Positions 1-10,100 of a stretch of 64,000 bases of DNA are shown here, one piece after another. Location: the NCBI RefSeq assembly GCF_019320115.1, contig NC_089586.1, positions 1,204,018 to 1,268,017 on the forward strand, written 5' to 3'. The position numbers and the translations under genes were made by a program. The notes under the pieces are model-generated. The model was not told the DNA's origin. It ran no database searches and saw only the letters and a list, made by a program, of their open reading frames with translations. How positions within the stretch are numbered: the stretch's first letter is position 1; each line of letters starts with the position of its first letter. The stretch comes from Miscanthus floridulus. Taxonomy: Eukaryota > Streptophyta > Magnoliopsida > Poales > Poaceae.

Positions 1-128
1 CAATCGCCGAATAAGTTTTCTCCAAGTCACCGAATATGTTTTCCACAAACCTCCAACGTATTTCGCCACATGTTTGGCTCTAAAGTTGCCAAACACTTTG
101 TCCTAAATCTCCAAGACCTTTCGCCAAT

Positions 129-645
129 CAGCGAGCAGCTTACTTTCTTTTCTGTTCTCTTTGGAGAAGACACAGTCTCCAATCTCTCCCTAAACGTGCT
201 ACGGGCTCCGCGCTCTGCGTTATGGGTGGTCGGCTGTGGTTCCTTGGTCGCACCTATTTATCCTACATGACTACGGGGTCCGCGCCCCACGTTATGGACT
301 ACGGGCTAGCTAAGACCGAATGCTTAGCACAGAACTAGTTGCTCGGACTACGCTTATACGGTCTATATCTCTAAGTTATTTCGATAAACTGCTGAGCAGC
401 ACACGTTCTGCTTTTTCCTCTCTATGGAGAAGACCCAATCTCTGATCTCTCCCTACATGTGCTACGGGCTCCACGCTCTGCATTATGGGTGGTCGACTAC
501 GGTTCCTTGGTCACACCTCTTCTTCCTACACGTGCATGGGCTCCCCGCTCGACGTCATGGACTATGGGCTAGCAAAGGCCATGGGGGTCGGTAGCGAACT
601 AACTGCTCGGACTCTACTTATACTCCATATAAATACTTTATGATC
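129..645. repeat. two imperfect 255-bp direct repeats
   Basis: Copy one spans about 129-383 and copy two about 389-645. Both carry the same run of landmarks in order: GGAGAAGAC, CTACGGGCTCC, TATGGGTGGTCG, GGTTCCTTGGTC and ATGGACTA(C/T)GGGCTAGC. They differ by scattered substitutions and small indels. They lie in the non-coding part of the Tat-type element, downstream of the antisense ORF, where such elements commonly hold tandem repeats. No coding capacity is evident in 1-935. Confidence 0.7.
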
Positions 646-935
646 GTAATTACGAAGATTTTTTCGCTGAAATTCTTTCTGGCCACATATGCATGCACTT
701 CATAGCAGTTATCATCTATATACGTATTTTCCATGCTTTCGCGCATTCTAACTATACTGTCCAGAAATTATAGATGATGTCCACCAAGGAGATCATTGTG
801 CTTTGCCACTACCGTCAGTCTCTCCGAACAGGTATATATCATTGGCCAACTTTTTTGCCGTGTCTTCCAACTCATCCTCCAGCCGCTAGGTCTCCACTTC
901 GCTCAGCCCCTCGGCGTACCTACCCCCTATCACCT

Positions 936-3900
936 CTAGGTCAGTGGCTGGATAGTGGGACCGAACAACAACAAGGGTGTGGGTAGCGGCAGAAACAACG
1001 TTGTCTCGGTTGAAGCTCTTAAAGCTTTCCCATGCCATCTTGCATCTTTCGATGATGATATTCGGGCACGGCGGCCTACCGTCGGGCTGAGGAGCAGTTT
1101 CTGGTTTGATGCAATCAAGCACTGGCTTGATTCTAGCAACTACGGTGTCAAATTTGTTCCTCTAGGTCCGGGCGTCTTGCTCCAGCACATCAAATTGTGC
1201 CTTGACCCTCCGACGGTAGTCTGCATGCATTTTGAAGTTCCATCAGGCAAGACAATTACTTCAGCAGAAAACCTGACTAGGGGGTACTCATCGTTCAGCT
1301 CCTTAGTTAGTTTGTTCGCTCGCCCTGTCTCCTTCGCTTTCTCCTCTCAGAGTTGCTCGAGGGCCTGGCGTAGTTGACCGAGCTCCGCGTCTTGTTCTAC
1401 AAAGTACATCATTCATCACCAAAAGTAATCATATCCAACTATGCGAGGCATTTTTGTAGATCGTACGTACCTTTCTTCTGCTCGGAGATTTTCTGTAGCT
1501 TTTCCAACTGCTCGGAAGCATCTTTAAGTTGTGTAGAGGCAGTGGTCAACTGCTCAGACTTGCTCCGAAGTTGTTCTTTCGCAGTCGCTAGGTGCTCAGA
1601 TAGGACCCCTTTCTGGTATTCTAGGTCTCACGCGTTGGACTCAGCAAGGTCTCGCTCATGCTGGGCCCTTTGAATGTTTTTCTCTGAATGGTTCATCGCC
1701 TCCTTAAGTTTTTTGTTCTCCTTGGCGAGGGGCTCTATCCTCTTAATCAGCTGGTAACGGTGCTCGGCAGTCCGAGTTATCCCCTGGAAATGCACAATGA
1801 CAATGACGGAAGGACACCACCAATGTCAACAAAGAATATTTAAGATTCAGTATTAACCTCAATTTGTTTTACTACTCCGCCGAGGGCGGATTTCAGCCTC
1901 CTCATTTCTCTAGGGGTGTCCTCTTCCTCGACAACTACCACTTCGTCACCATGCTTGCGAAGGATTCGGATGGATTGGGTTCGAGGCTCATCATGAACGA
2001 TCTCCTCCACCTCGTCCTCCTCTTCCGCAGCAGTAGGGGTCATCGCAGGGGGGGCTCTGTGGCCGAATAGTAGGTCCGAGCATTACCTGTGACCCCTTAG
2101 GGGGCACCATTAGCTCCTCGGGCACCCTTGGTCTCACTGACCCAGACTCTGCTGCTTCGCTGGCAACTCTAGTTTCAGCTCCCAAGGGTCCAGCGCTACC
2201 CAACATTGCTTCGGGCATTATCGCTGAGCCAGCCTCTACTGATGCCAGCCCCTCACTGTCTCCAGTTCCACCTGCAGTGGTTGTTGATTTTTCCACCAGC
2301 TGCCGAGCACTAGGGGACCCTGACATAGGGGCGGTAGGCGTTACCTCCACCTTGGGATCAGCCCAAGGCTGCTCGTCGGTCTGGGCGGGTGATTTCAGAT
2401 CCTCCATGTGCCTTGCACTGCATTAGAACAATTGGTCAATCGCCCAAAAAGCTAAGCTCAAATAGCAAAACAACACCAACACGAGGATACTTACCGTTTG
2501 GTCTGCCGATGCACTTTTTTTGAATCGGCGAGGCCTATTCGAGCCCCCAGGTGTGGCTGTGGGGTCGACCCCCGTGCTCTCAGGTGGAGGTCTGTCCTCC
2601 TCTACAGCCGACCACTACTCCGCCTGCTGTTCCGGTGTTTCCTTCACCCGTAACACCAGGTTTACTTCCGCCTGTTGCTCGGGGACTCCCGTTGTTTGCT
2701 CTGTGGGGATTTTTGTTGCCTGCTGCTTGGGGACTTCATCGCTTCCCCTTAGTTGCTCCTCCACGCATGTGCTGCGTGAAGCTGTTTGCACGCTTGGAGG
2801 GGGAACTGTATCTTAGTCATCATCAGACCACTCGATCACCGTGGCCCTCCACGGACGAGTGGTCTGGTCACCACCCAGTGATATTGCCCAGATTGTGGGG
2901 AGCGGCAGTCGCCATTTTCCTCTTCTTTCGGGCCGGCTCATCTACCGCTGCCCATTTCCCTCAGGATTTCTCTGATGATGGGGGGGGGGACGCGACATGT
3001 GATCAACATCTGAATCTCTAGATTTTGATGAGATATCGATGGAACTTTCTTTAGGGTGTACTATTGGTCGGACGTCCACCGCCTGCGGCCATTCAGCTCT
3101 CGGCACGTTAGAAAAATACGCTGCCCTATCCTGCGAATGGATCTTTGCATAAGTAAGTCAGTTCCCTACTCGATGATCGACAGTTGAACAATGCAAGTTA
3201 AGATGGTTACCTGAGGAGGCGGGTTCGTACAGTTGAAGGTCTTTGTTTCTTTTGGCCAGCTAAATGAGGTGCCGGAGGTGAATAGTTCTGTGACATGGCT
3301 TATTACTTCTTTCCTTAACAGCCGTTCAGGTCTCTCCTGGGTTCCGTCGTCGTTGCCCTTGTAGTCAAAAGCAGGGTAGACCCTCTCCTTACAAGGCTAG
3401 ACACGACGTACTATGATGCTTGCTGCCACAAGTTCACCTCTCAACTCCACACCTTGAATCAAGTCAAGGAGCTCCTTCACTTGCTCCAAGTTGATACTTC
3501 TTGGTCTCTCCGACCAGCTTCTTTGGTTCTCTGGGATATGGTGGATGTCATAGCGGACGACCGGGTGGTTCTATTTCATGTAGAACCACTTGAAATTCCA
3601 CCCTTTTAGGGAAGTGTTCAGAGGTACGCTGATATAATCGCTGGCCATTCCATCCTGGAGCTGCAGATATACACCGCCGACCACCTTGGAGCCGCCGCCG
3701 CCTTTCTTCTTTAACCAAAACAAGTGTCTAAAGAGGTTGAAGTGTGGCAAAATCCTAAGAAACGCCTCACAGAAGTGAATAAAGATCGAGATGTGCAATA
3801 TAGTGTTGGGGTGGAGATTGCACAGACTAATCGACCAAAATACCAACAGATCTCGTAGGAAAGGATGAACAGGGAACCCCAATCCACGCTAGAAATAATC

Positions 3901-4128
3901 TTCAAAGACTACAACTTCATCGGTGTTAGGCATTAGAAAGGGCTCACCACTGGCTGGCCGCCATCTGGCGGTGACGCGGTTAGGAAGCACGCCTGCCGTC
4001 ACCATTCTTTCGAGCTCCACTTCTCCAGTGCGCGACGGCATCCACTCTTCATCGCGACTGGCTCCGCCTCCTGCCTTCTTTGGGCTTGTTTTCTTTAGGT
4101 TCATAGCTCTCCTCTTTAGCGCCATCAC
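936..4128 (-). pseudogene. antisense ORF of Tat-type gypsy element (Transposase_28 domain, coiled coil), decayed
   Basis: Reading leftward from the ATG at 4128, the product starts with a basic Lys/Arg-rich stretch. It runs through a segment at about 3900-3570 typical of PF04195, including GFPVHPFLRDLL, HPNTILHISIFIHFCEAFL and LKGWNFKWFYMK. A stop codon (TAG) separates the two parts near 3892. Further left are acidic, Ser/Pro-rich stretches (2407-1991), an acidic EEEDEVEEIVHDE segment (about 2040-1840) and a long heptad-rich coiled coil (about 1780-1480). Several stops and frame changes break the ORF, and probable introns separate the blocks. The function of this retrotransposon-encoded protein is not known. 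It opposes the sense of the LTR at 5660, which is normal for the Tat lineage. A TTATAATA-like box at about 4248-4256 (minus strand) could be its own promoter. Confidence 0.6.
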
Positions 4129-4615
4129 TCAGATCTAGATGCGGTCTGGCGTCGGCAACGTGTGTGGCTGCGAATCTGGAGGTGTGGTGGCTGAGGCGGA
4201 AGATGAAATGGCGAAGTGGCAAGGGTGGGAGAATGGGGGGCGGTACTATTATAAAGCACTTTCCTCACTTTTACGACTCAAGGGTTTTTGGGAAACTGTT
4301 CCCGCGATCTACGCCGCTCCGAATTCTCCGATGCGGCTTAATGGGTCGTTACCAGGATTTCCGCGCAACCACAGCCCATGTCGCTCGTTTGTTGCTACCG
4401 TCAGTTGCTCCTCGCCGAAATATCACTGACTTCTCTGCCATTTATTGAGGCTAAGTAATTGACACTGTACATCCGTTACTCCGGTTTTTACTCCAAGATT
4501 CAATTTCTTCGATAACTCCACCTGCAGCTGGGGAGTGGCGGTCTGCTCTGTTGGCATTTGATTGTTTTTCTGTTTCTGACCCTGGCACCACGTGACTGCG
4601 TCACCTACTGTCAGG

Positions 4616-4895
4616 CTCGGAGACTAAGTGGGCACACTTTACCTTGCGGTTAATGTGCTTTGTTTTCTTTTTAGGTCACGCCTGGGGACTGACTATCTGC
4701 TCGGCTGGTTTTCTACTATTCTTCAAGTTTCTGACCCTAGCACCACATGATTATATCATCTGCTGTCAGACTCGGGGACTAAGTGGGCACACTTCACCTC
4801 GCGGTGAATATACTGGATTTTTTCTAGAAGATTACGTGCCAACAGAGGATGATTGATTCCTACAACTTTGTTCGGACTCTAAGTGGGCACACTTG
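4616..4895 (+). repeat. three dispersed copies of a CTCGGGGACTAAGTGGGCAC motif
   Basis: Near-identical copies of CTCGG(G/A)GACTAAGTGGGCACACTT occur at about 4616, 4771 and 4873. The first two are also preceded by TTCTGACCCTRGCACCAC. They sit between the antisense ORF and the LTR core, and may be part of the LTR or of the adjacent untranslated region. Confidence 0.65.
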
Positions 4896-4981
4896 GTCCA
4901 CTGCGGAGAAATTTTCATTTCTAAACTTGAGCTCCTTACACCCTGATGGCAAGCCGTACTTGGGTCATTCTGGTTGGCAAT

Positions 4982-5077
4982 GGTTCACGGTGCTCGACGA
5001 CAGGTCACGCTGCTCGGCGACAGGTTATGCTGCTCGACAACGGTTCACACTGCTAGGTGACGGTTCACGCAGCTCGG
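4982..5077 (+). repeat. 20-bp minisatellite, about five units
   Basis: Five consecutive units of roughly 20 bp follow the pattern GGTTCACGCTGCTCGGCGAC with one to four changes each. The repeat is GC-rich and lies upstream of the LTR TATA box. Such repeats can be enhancer-like in LTRs, but nothing here shows that. Confidence 0.7.
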
Positions 5078-5329
5078 CAGTTCAGCATGGTGGTGGAACC
5101 ATGAGCTTGACTGCTCGGCGTTATTCGCACCTGCTCGGACAAACTCAAGATGGCGTTGCACAACGGATACAAGGCGCTTGGGGACTAGCTGTGGGGTGTA
5201 CGACCCTGGATACTCACGGCATATCACATGGGCTGCGCCCCTAGGGGTGGCACAGCCCACAAGAAGAAGTCTTACGAGACACGACTCTGCTCGGCACCTT
5301 CCGCAAGACATCGGTAAGATATCCTGAAG

Positions 5330-5660
5330 ATACTACGAGATCTGTTAGGATATGTATGATCCTAAGATTTTTGTAATCAGTTATTACTTTTCAGTTATCT
5401 CTCAGACCTAACCGACTTGTAACATTGCCTCCTGGACTATATAAGGCGGGCAGGGACCCCCTCTAAAATCACAGCATATCATACAATAGCTAATACAAAC
5501 CAACAGACCACAGGAGTAGGGTATTACGTCACACTGACGGCCTGAACCTGTCTAACTCGTGTGTCTCTGTTGTCTTCTTGTTCTTGATCTCACGCTCCTC
5601 TGCGATCAATCTACCTTCGTGGAATACCCCTCGGAGGACTGCCGATGATATTCTGTCACA
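5330..5660 (+). repeat. LTR core (U3 end, R, U5) of Tat-type element
   Basis: A TATATAAGG box lies at 5438-5446, followed by a leader with CAGGAGTAGGGTATTACGTC, AACCTGTCTAA and TCAATCTACC. The segment ends GATGATATTCTGTCACA. This order is typical of grass Tat/RIRE2-like LTRs. The 5' border of the LTR could lie anywhere between about 4440 and 5330. I could not place the TG start or a polypurine tract with confidence. Confidence 0.6.
5438..5446 (+). promoter_or_regulatory. TATA box of the Tat-type LTR
   Basis: TATATAAGG is followed by a GC-rich initiator region, at the spacing usual for LTR promoters of this group. Confidence 0.55.
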
Positions 5661-5929
5661 GTTCCTCTTCCCTCCTCACCGGCACGGCGACAATACCAAA
5701 TAGATACTAACTTCGTCTCAAATTATTTATTGCTTTTAGTTTTAGTGCCACAAATTTAACTCCATTAGTAGAAAATATGTGTAATATTTGTTAAAAACTA
5801 AATTCAAATATCTTTTCAATGATACCAATTATCTACCCTAAGTATTAATATTTTGCATATATGATGGTGTTTAAATCCAGAAAATAAAGTTTAGAGGTGG
5901 CATATCGAAGTGTCATATGGAAGTTTTCG

Positions 5930-6178
5930 GATCATAATAATAAAACAAATTAATTCACGAGACGAATTTATTAAACATAATTAATCCATTATTAGCGCAT
6001 ATTTATTGTAGCACCACATTGTCAAATCATGGACTAATTAGGTTTAAAAAATTCGTCTCGTACAGTAGTCACAATCTGTACAATTAGTTATTTTGTAGTA
6101 TATATTTAATAATCCATGCATGTGTCCAAACATCCGATGTGATAGGGAGTAAATTTTAGAGGAGAAACTAAATAAGAC
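5930..6178. mobile_element. MITE-derived sequence (Tourist-like end)
   Basis: The right end, read on the minus strand, begins AGGTCTTATTTAGTTTC, a common terminal pattern of grass DNA-transposon MITEs. The interior is AT-rich and has GAGACGAAT and ATTCGTCTCG in inverted orientation. The left border is not clear. Sequence at 5661-5930 is AT-rich with no gene seen. Confidence 0.4.
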
Positions 6179-6181
6179 CTA

Positions 6182-6455
6182 GCTCTTGTTTAGTTCCTCC
6201 AAACTCCTGAAAAGTACACTATGCAAAAAGAAAATTTCCCGTCATATCAAACTTACGGTACATGCATGGAGTACTAAATGTAGACGAAATCAAAAACTAA
6301 TTGCACAGTTTGCTTTAACTTTGCGAGACGAATCTTTTGAGCCTAATTAGTCAATATTTGGACAATAATTCACAAATACAAACGAAATGCTACAGTATGG
6401 AATCTTCACTATGCAAAGTTTGCCTGCGTAAACTTTGCCCAACTAAACAACGCCC
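6182..6455. mobile_element. MITE with TTGTTTAGTT-type inverted ends
   Basis: The left end GCTCTTGTTTAGTTCC matches the reverse complement of the right end, GGGCGTTGTTTAGTTGG. The interior is AT-rich with TTTGCGAGACGAATC. The element is about 274 bp, with no ORF. The target duplication is unclear. It lies about 0.7 kb upstream of the NBR1 start codon. Confidence 0.6.
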
Positions 6456-7154
6456 TATATTTTGTTAAAATTATTTCTCGAAAAACGAAAACTAATGTAT
6501 ATTTTGGGTAGTACGCAGCCGTTGACAAAAATAAATCAAGGGGCCCCACTCATCGGTGGGGGTCGTAGGCAACGCACGCGGTTGGTCCAGCGGGCGAGGA
6601 GATCCCGACTTTTTTTTTTTTTTTTGCCTCTCATCAGGAGATCCCGACTTGCGCCCAAAGAAGATGCAGGATCCAGGATTTTAACCGGAGTTTTCTATTC
6701 CACGAGCTTATCCACATATATCGTCACTCACATTGTGCCCCACATACGGGTCCCGCCAAGACACGCGAGCTGAACAGCACCCCAGCGGATTCGAAATTCA
6801 CGGGCAGGCCCCTGGACCCGGGGAAAGCGAGCGGTTGTTCAGCCACTGACGTGCGGGGCCCCGCGCGTCAAGTCCCCAGCCGCACCGCCTAGAGGTATCT
6901 CTTCGCGTGGAAGCAAACGAGGCGTGATAAAGAGGGGCTCCGGTGTCCCGGCGTTGCCCGCATCGACACTCGCCACGCACCACCACCACTGCTGCGGCTC
7001 ACGGCTACGCAGCCCGCCCTCCCGACCCCCGTCCCCTCCTCCTCTCCCTGCTACTAGCACCTAGAGTTTCGCCCGAATCGATCGCCGACTGACTCCGCTA
7101 GGGTTCGGCCCGATCGCCGCTTGTCCTCCCGGCTCCCGCGGGGGCCCCGCCGCG
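6456..7154 (+). promoter_or_regulatory. promoter and 5' UTR region of the NBR1 gene
   Basis: The stretch becomes steadily richer in GC toward 7154, as expected for the 5' end of a grass gene, and it ends directly at the start codon. No clear TATA box was seen and the transcription start cannot be placed. Short ORFs here have no recognisable features. Confidence 0.4.
6597..6650 (-). mobile_element. tiny poly(A)-tailed retroposon insertion with 15-bp TSD
   Basis: The 15-bp direct repeat AGGAGATCCCGACTT occurs at 6597-6611 and 6636-6650. Between the copies, read on the minus strand, is GATGAGAGGC followed by 14 A. Long TSDs plus an A-tail are the signature of target-primed insertion by a LINE machinery. 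The element is almost completely 5' truncated, so its family cannot be told. Confidence 0.55.
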
Positions 7155-10100
7155 ATGTCTGACCGGGGCTCGTCGTCTGGGCCGACGTTTTTCCCCTTTG
7201 GCCCGCAGGCCGAGGCGTGGGACGTCACCTTCAAGGTGAGGTATCCGACCGAAAAACTTGTGTTTCCGTACTTTGTTCCTTTGTGATGATATGTGGACGG
7301 TACTCGGTAGTGGCGCGAGGCGCGGGAAACCGCCTTGTAGCTTGTAGGGTGATCGATTTGGGGAGGCCGGGGGTTGGGGTTTCTGTGTTGAATCGTCAAT
7401 CGGCCGTAGGAGTAGTGCGGATTCGGGGTTTCATCGACGGAAAGAGGGGTTTTCCGTTCTCTTGGTGTGGTTATAGGATGGTTCTAGGGTTTTACGACTT
7501 GGTTTTGCGATTGGTTTGTTTGTGTAGGTTCTTTTCGTTGGTGAACACGTATTTTGGTCTTTATGGTTTATCCGTGAAGATGATGGTGGTGTGAGACCAT
7601 GATGTAGATTGGGTCTTTTTCTGTCGCATTATTATAGTAAAAATTGTGAGGATGCACCTATATCTAACTTTTAGCGCTTAGGGTATTGTCCTTACGAAAT
7701 TTACTCCTACTTGGTACGATGTGATCTTTGAATCACACTATCAGACTGTTGTAGATGAGATCCTCTCTTTGGGCTTTTAAAATAGCAAGGAAAAGAAATC
7801 TTTTGGGCAAGTTAAAGTCGTGTATTATTCAGAACGAGATCTGTTTACCTTCTGATAAGATTGATGTTTTGGTCCAGAATATGGTTGTGTAGATCTTCCA
7901 ATTTATAGTTTGTTTGCAGTATATGCTTGTGTAGTTTCTATCTGTGCGTTTTGTGGACTGAAGCACAGAAATGATATATTTTCAAAAGGTTTTAGGCAGA
8001 AGGGGAACCTAAGGTTTGTTATTACCATGTTACAGTTTGTAGCACTTGCTTCTTTTCTTCTGTTTGAGTATATGAGATTCCGGTCATGTAGTTGTTTCAA
8101 AATAATAAGGTTGCATAGCATTGCACACCTCTTCCCAGCCCTATGCATGCTAGTTGAACACTATTGGTCAATATATTTGCTGGTGTCTCGTGTGATTGTG
8201 TTGACTATTGTGTGTCATATGTCATATTAAGTTTCAATGATCTTCAGTTAGACAAATTTATTTCGTTTGTATGATTCCACCATTTAAGGGCTTGTTTGGA
8301 ACTTTGGATGCACCTGTATTTACCTCAATCCACATGTGTTGAGTGGATTGGGGTGGAACTTAGTTTCCAACACACATAGATTGAGTGCATCCAAACAAGG
8401 CCTAAGCTCGCTAAACAGTCCTTCCTTTGCATACCCCTCTATGGTCAAGCCTACAGGCCTACAATTTTACTCCCTCCGTCCTAAATTATAAGACGTTTTG
8501 GCTTTTCTAGATACATTGTTTTTACTATGTATATATCTAGACATAATATATATCTAAGTACATAACAAAAGCTATGTATCTAGAAAAGCCAAGACATCTT
8601 ATAATTTGGAATGGAGGGTGTATATGTTTATTTATCTAGATTGTTCTTACCTATTGTTCTTTTTATGTGTTTCAAAACATGGTTGGTTAGAGCTTTTTGT
8701 TCTTACATGTAGTCTATACCCTAACTAATTTCTGTTCCCACTAAGGCCTTAGGCCTAACACAACTTGCTTGGGACTAAAAAGGCTTTGTTGGTATTAGAG
8801 AGCTTAGGTCTCCGGAGGTCAAATTAACAAGCTTTTGTGTCCACAACTTATATATGATTTATGTTCTGACTTAGGCTAATTCTCATAGCACTGTTTTGAT
8901 GTTATCTTCTGTTATTATTATTATAATAATTTATTATTACTACTACTAATACTGTTTGCAAAATGATATCATCTTTTTGTTAAGTCCATATGATTCTCTC
9001 TTTTGATTGCAACTTATCAAATCTTTTCTTTTTGATATTTCAGGTCAAATATGGTGATACGCTTAAAAGGTTTTATGGTTGTGTCAATGGGAATCATTTT
9101 GACATGAATTTATCTTCTCTGCGGGCAAAGATAGCTACTGCCTTTAAGTTTGGTCCTGATGCTGATTTTGTTCTGACTTACACCGATGAGGATGGTGATA
9201 TTGTCATGCTAGATGATGACGATGACTTGCGTGATGCAGCTCTGCGTCAGAAATTAAACCCTCTGAGGATTACTGTTCAACTGAAAAAAAATCAACCAAC
9301 TGAAAAAAAAGATGCCTCTGCACCTGTGAAACCCACTGCTCAGGATCCACTATCCCAGATAATGTCAGCTATTGAAGGTTTGAAGCCTGTTCAGGAAGAT
9401 GGTGTGGCTCATATAAAATCAGCTATTGGTGAAGCAATCAAGTCTATCCCAGAGCCAATACCTGATGCCCTTGCTAAACTCTCTCATGAAATACTTGATG
9501 CAGCACCACCACCATTAGCTGAGCTGATGAAACCTTTTGCACAATTGATGGCACCAAACAGTAATGGCAATGGGCCATCTCATGTGCATGCTGAGGGGTC
9601 ATCTAGCTCTTCCAGTGGTGTGACACAGACACAGGCGCCGGCCCCGGCCCCGACTGAAGCTAAAAATGAGCCCAAAGTTAAGCCAAGTTTGGGTCTTAGG
9701 GCTGTGTTAAAAGAGGCTGCTGCACCTGTTCCTAATGCTGGAGCTCCTCAAGTTCAACAGCCATCCATGTACCCATCTGTTGAGGAGTTGCTGTTCCCCT
9801 GTAATTCAGTTGACAAATCTGTTTGCAAAGGGAAGATTGATGCTCAAAATAAGGGCAAAACTGTTATGTCCTCAGTCACCCAACCTGCCCCTTACTCTCT
9901 TCCTACTCATGCCCCACCTCCGCCACCTCCATGCATTTCAGAATGGTCCCGACCACGAAGAAGCCAACAACACCCATGGCAATATGAAGACAATGCAAAA
10001 GCCACTAGTGATTCTAGATGGCGCATTCCAATGTACAAAATGCCCTATGCACCACCACCTCCAGCAGTGCCACCCCCGGGCTATGGGCCTTCTCCACATT

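Larger units (their letters stand above)
1..5660 (+). mobile_element. 3' part of a Ty3/gypsy (Tat-type) LTR retrotransposon
   Basis: The block ends in an LTR-like segment oriented on the plus strand, with a TATATAAGG box at 5438-5446 and a U5-like end TTCTGTCACA at 5651-5660. Upstream of it lies a long decayed ORF on the opposite strand with a Transposase_28 domain (PF04195, 'putative gypsy type transposon'). In Tat-lineage elements such as Grande, Retand and RIRE2, an antisense ORF lies between pol and the 3' LTR, so the arrangement fits the right-hand end of such an element. Gag and pol would lie left of the window. The start of the LTR is not resolved. Family assignment is by domain and layout, not by alignment. 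Confidence 0.65.

Noticed and set aside
7217..7594. 125-codon frame overlapping the end of NBR1 exon 1
   Set aside because: It lies in intron 1 after a consensus donor and has no domain. The PB1 domain continues only through the exon at 9044.
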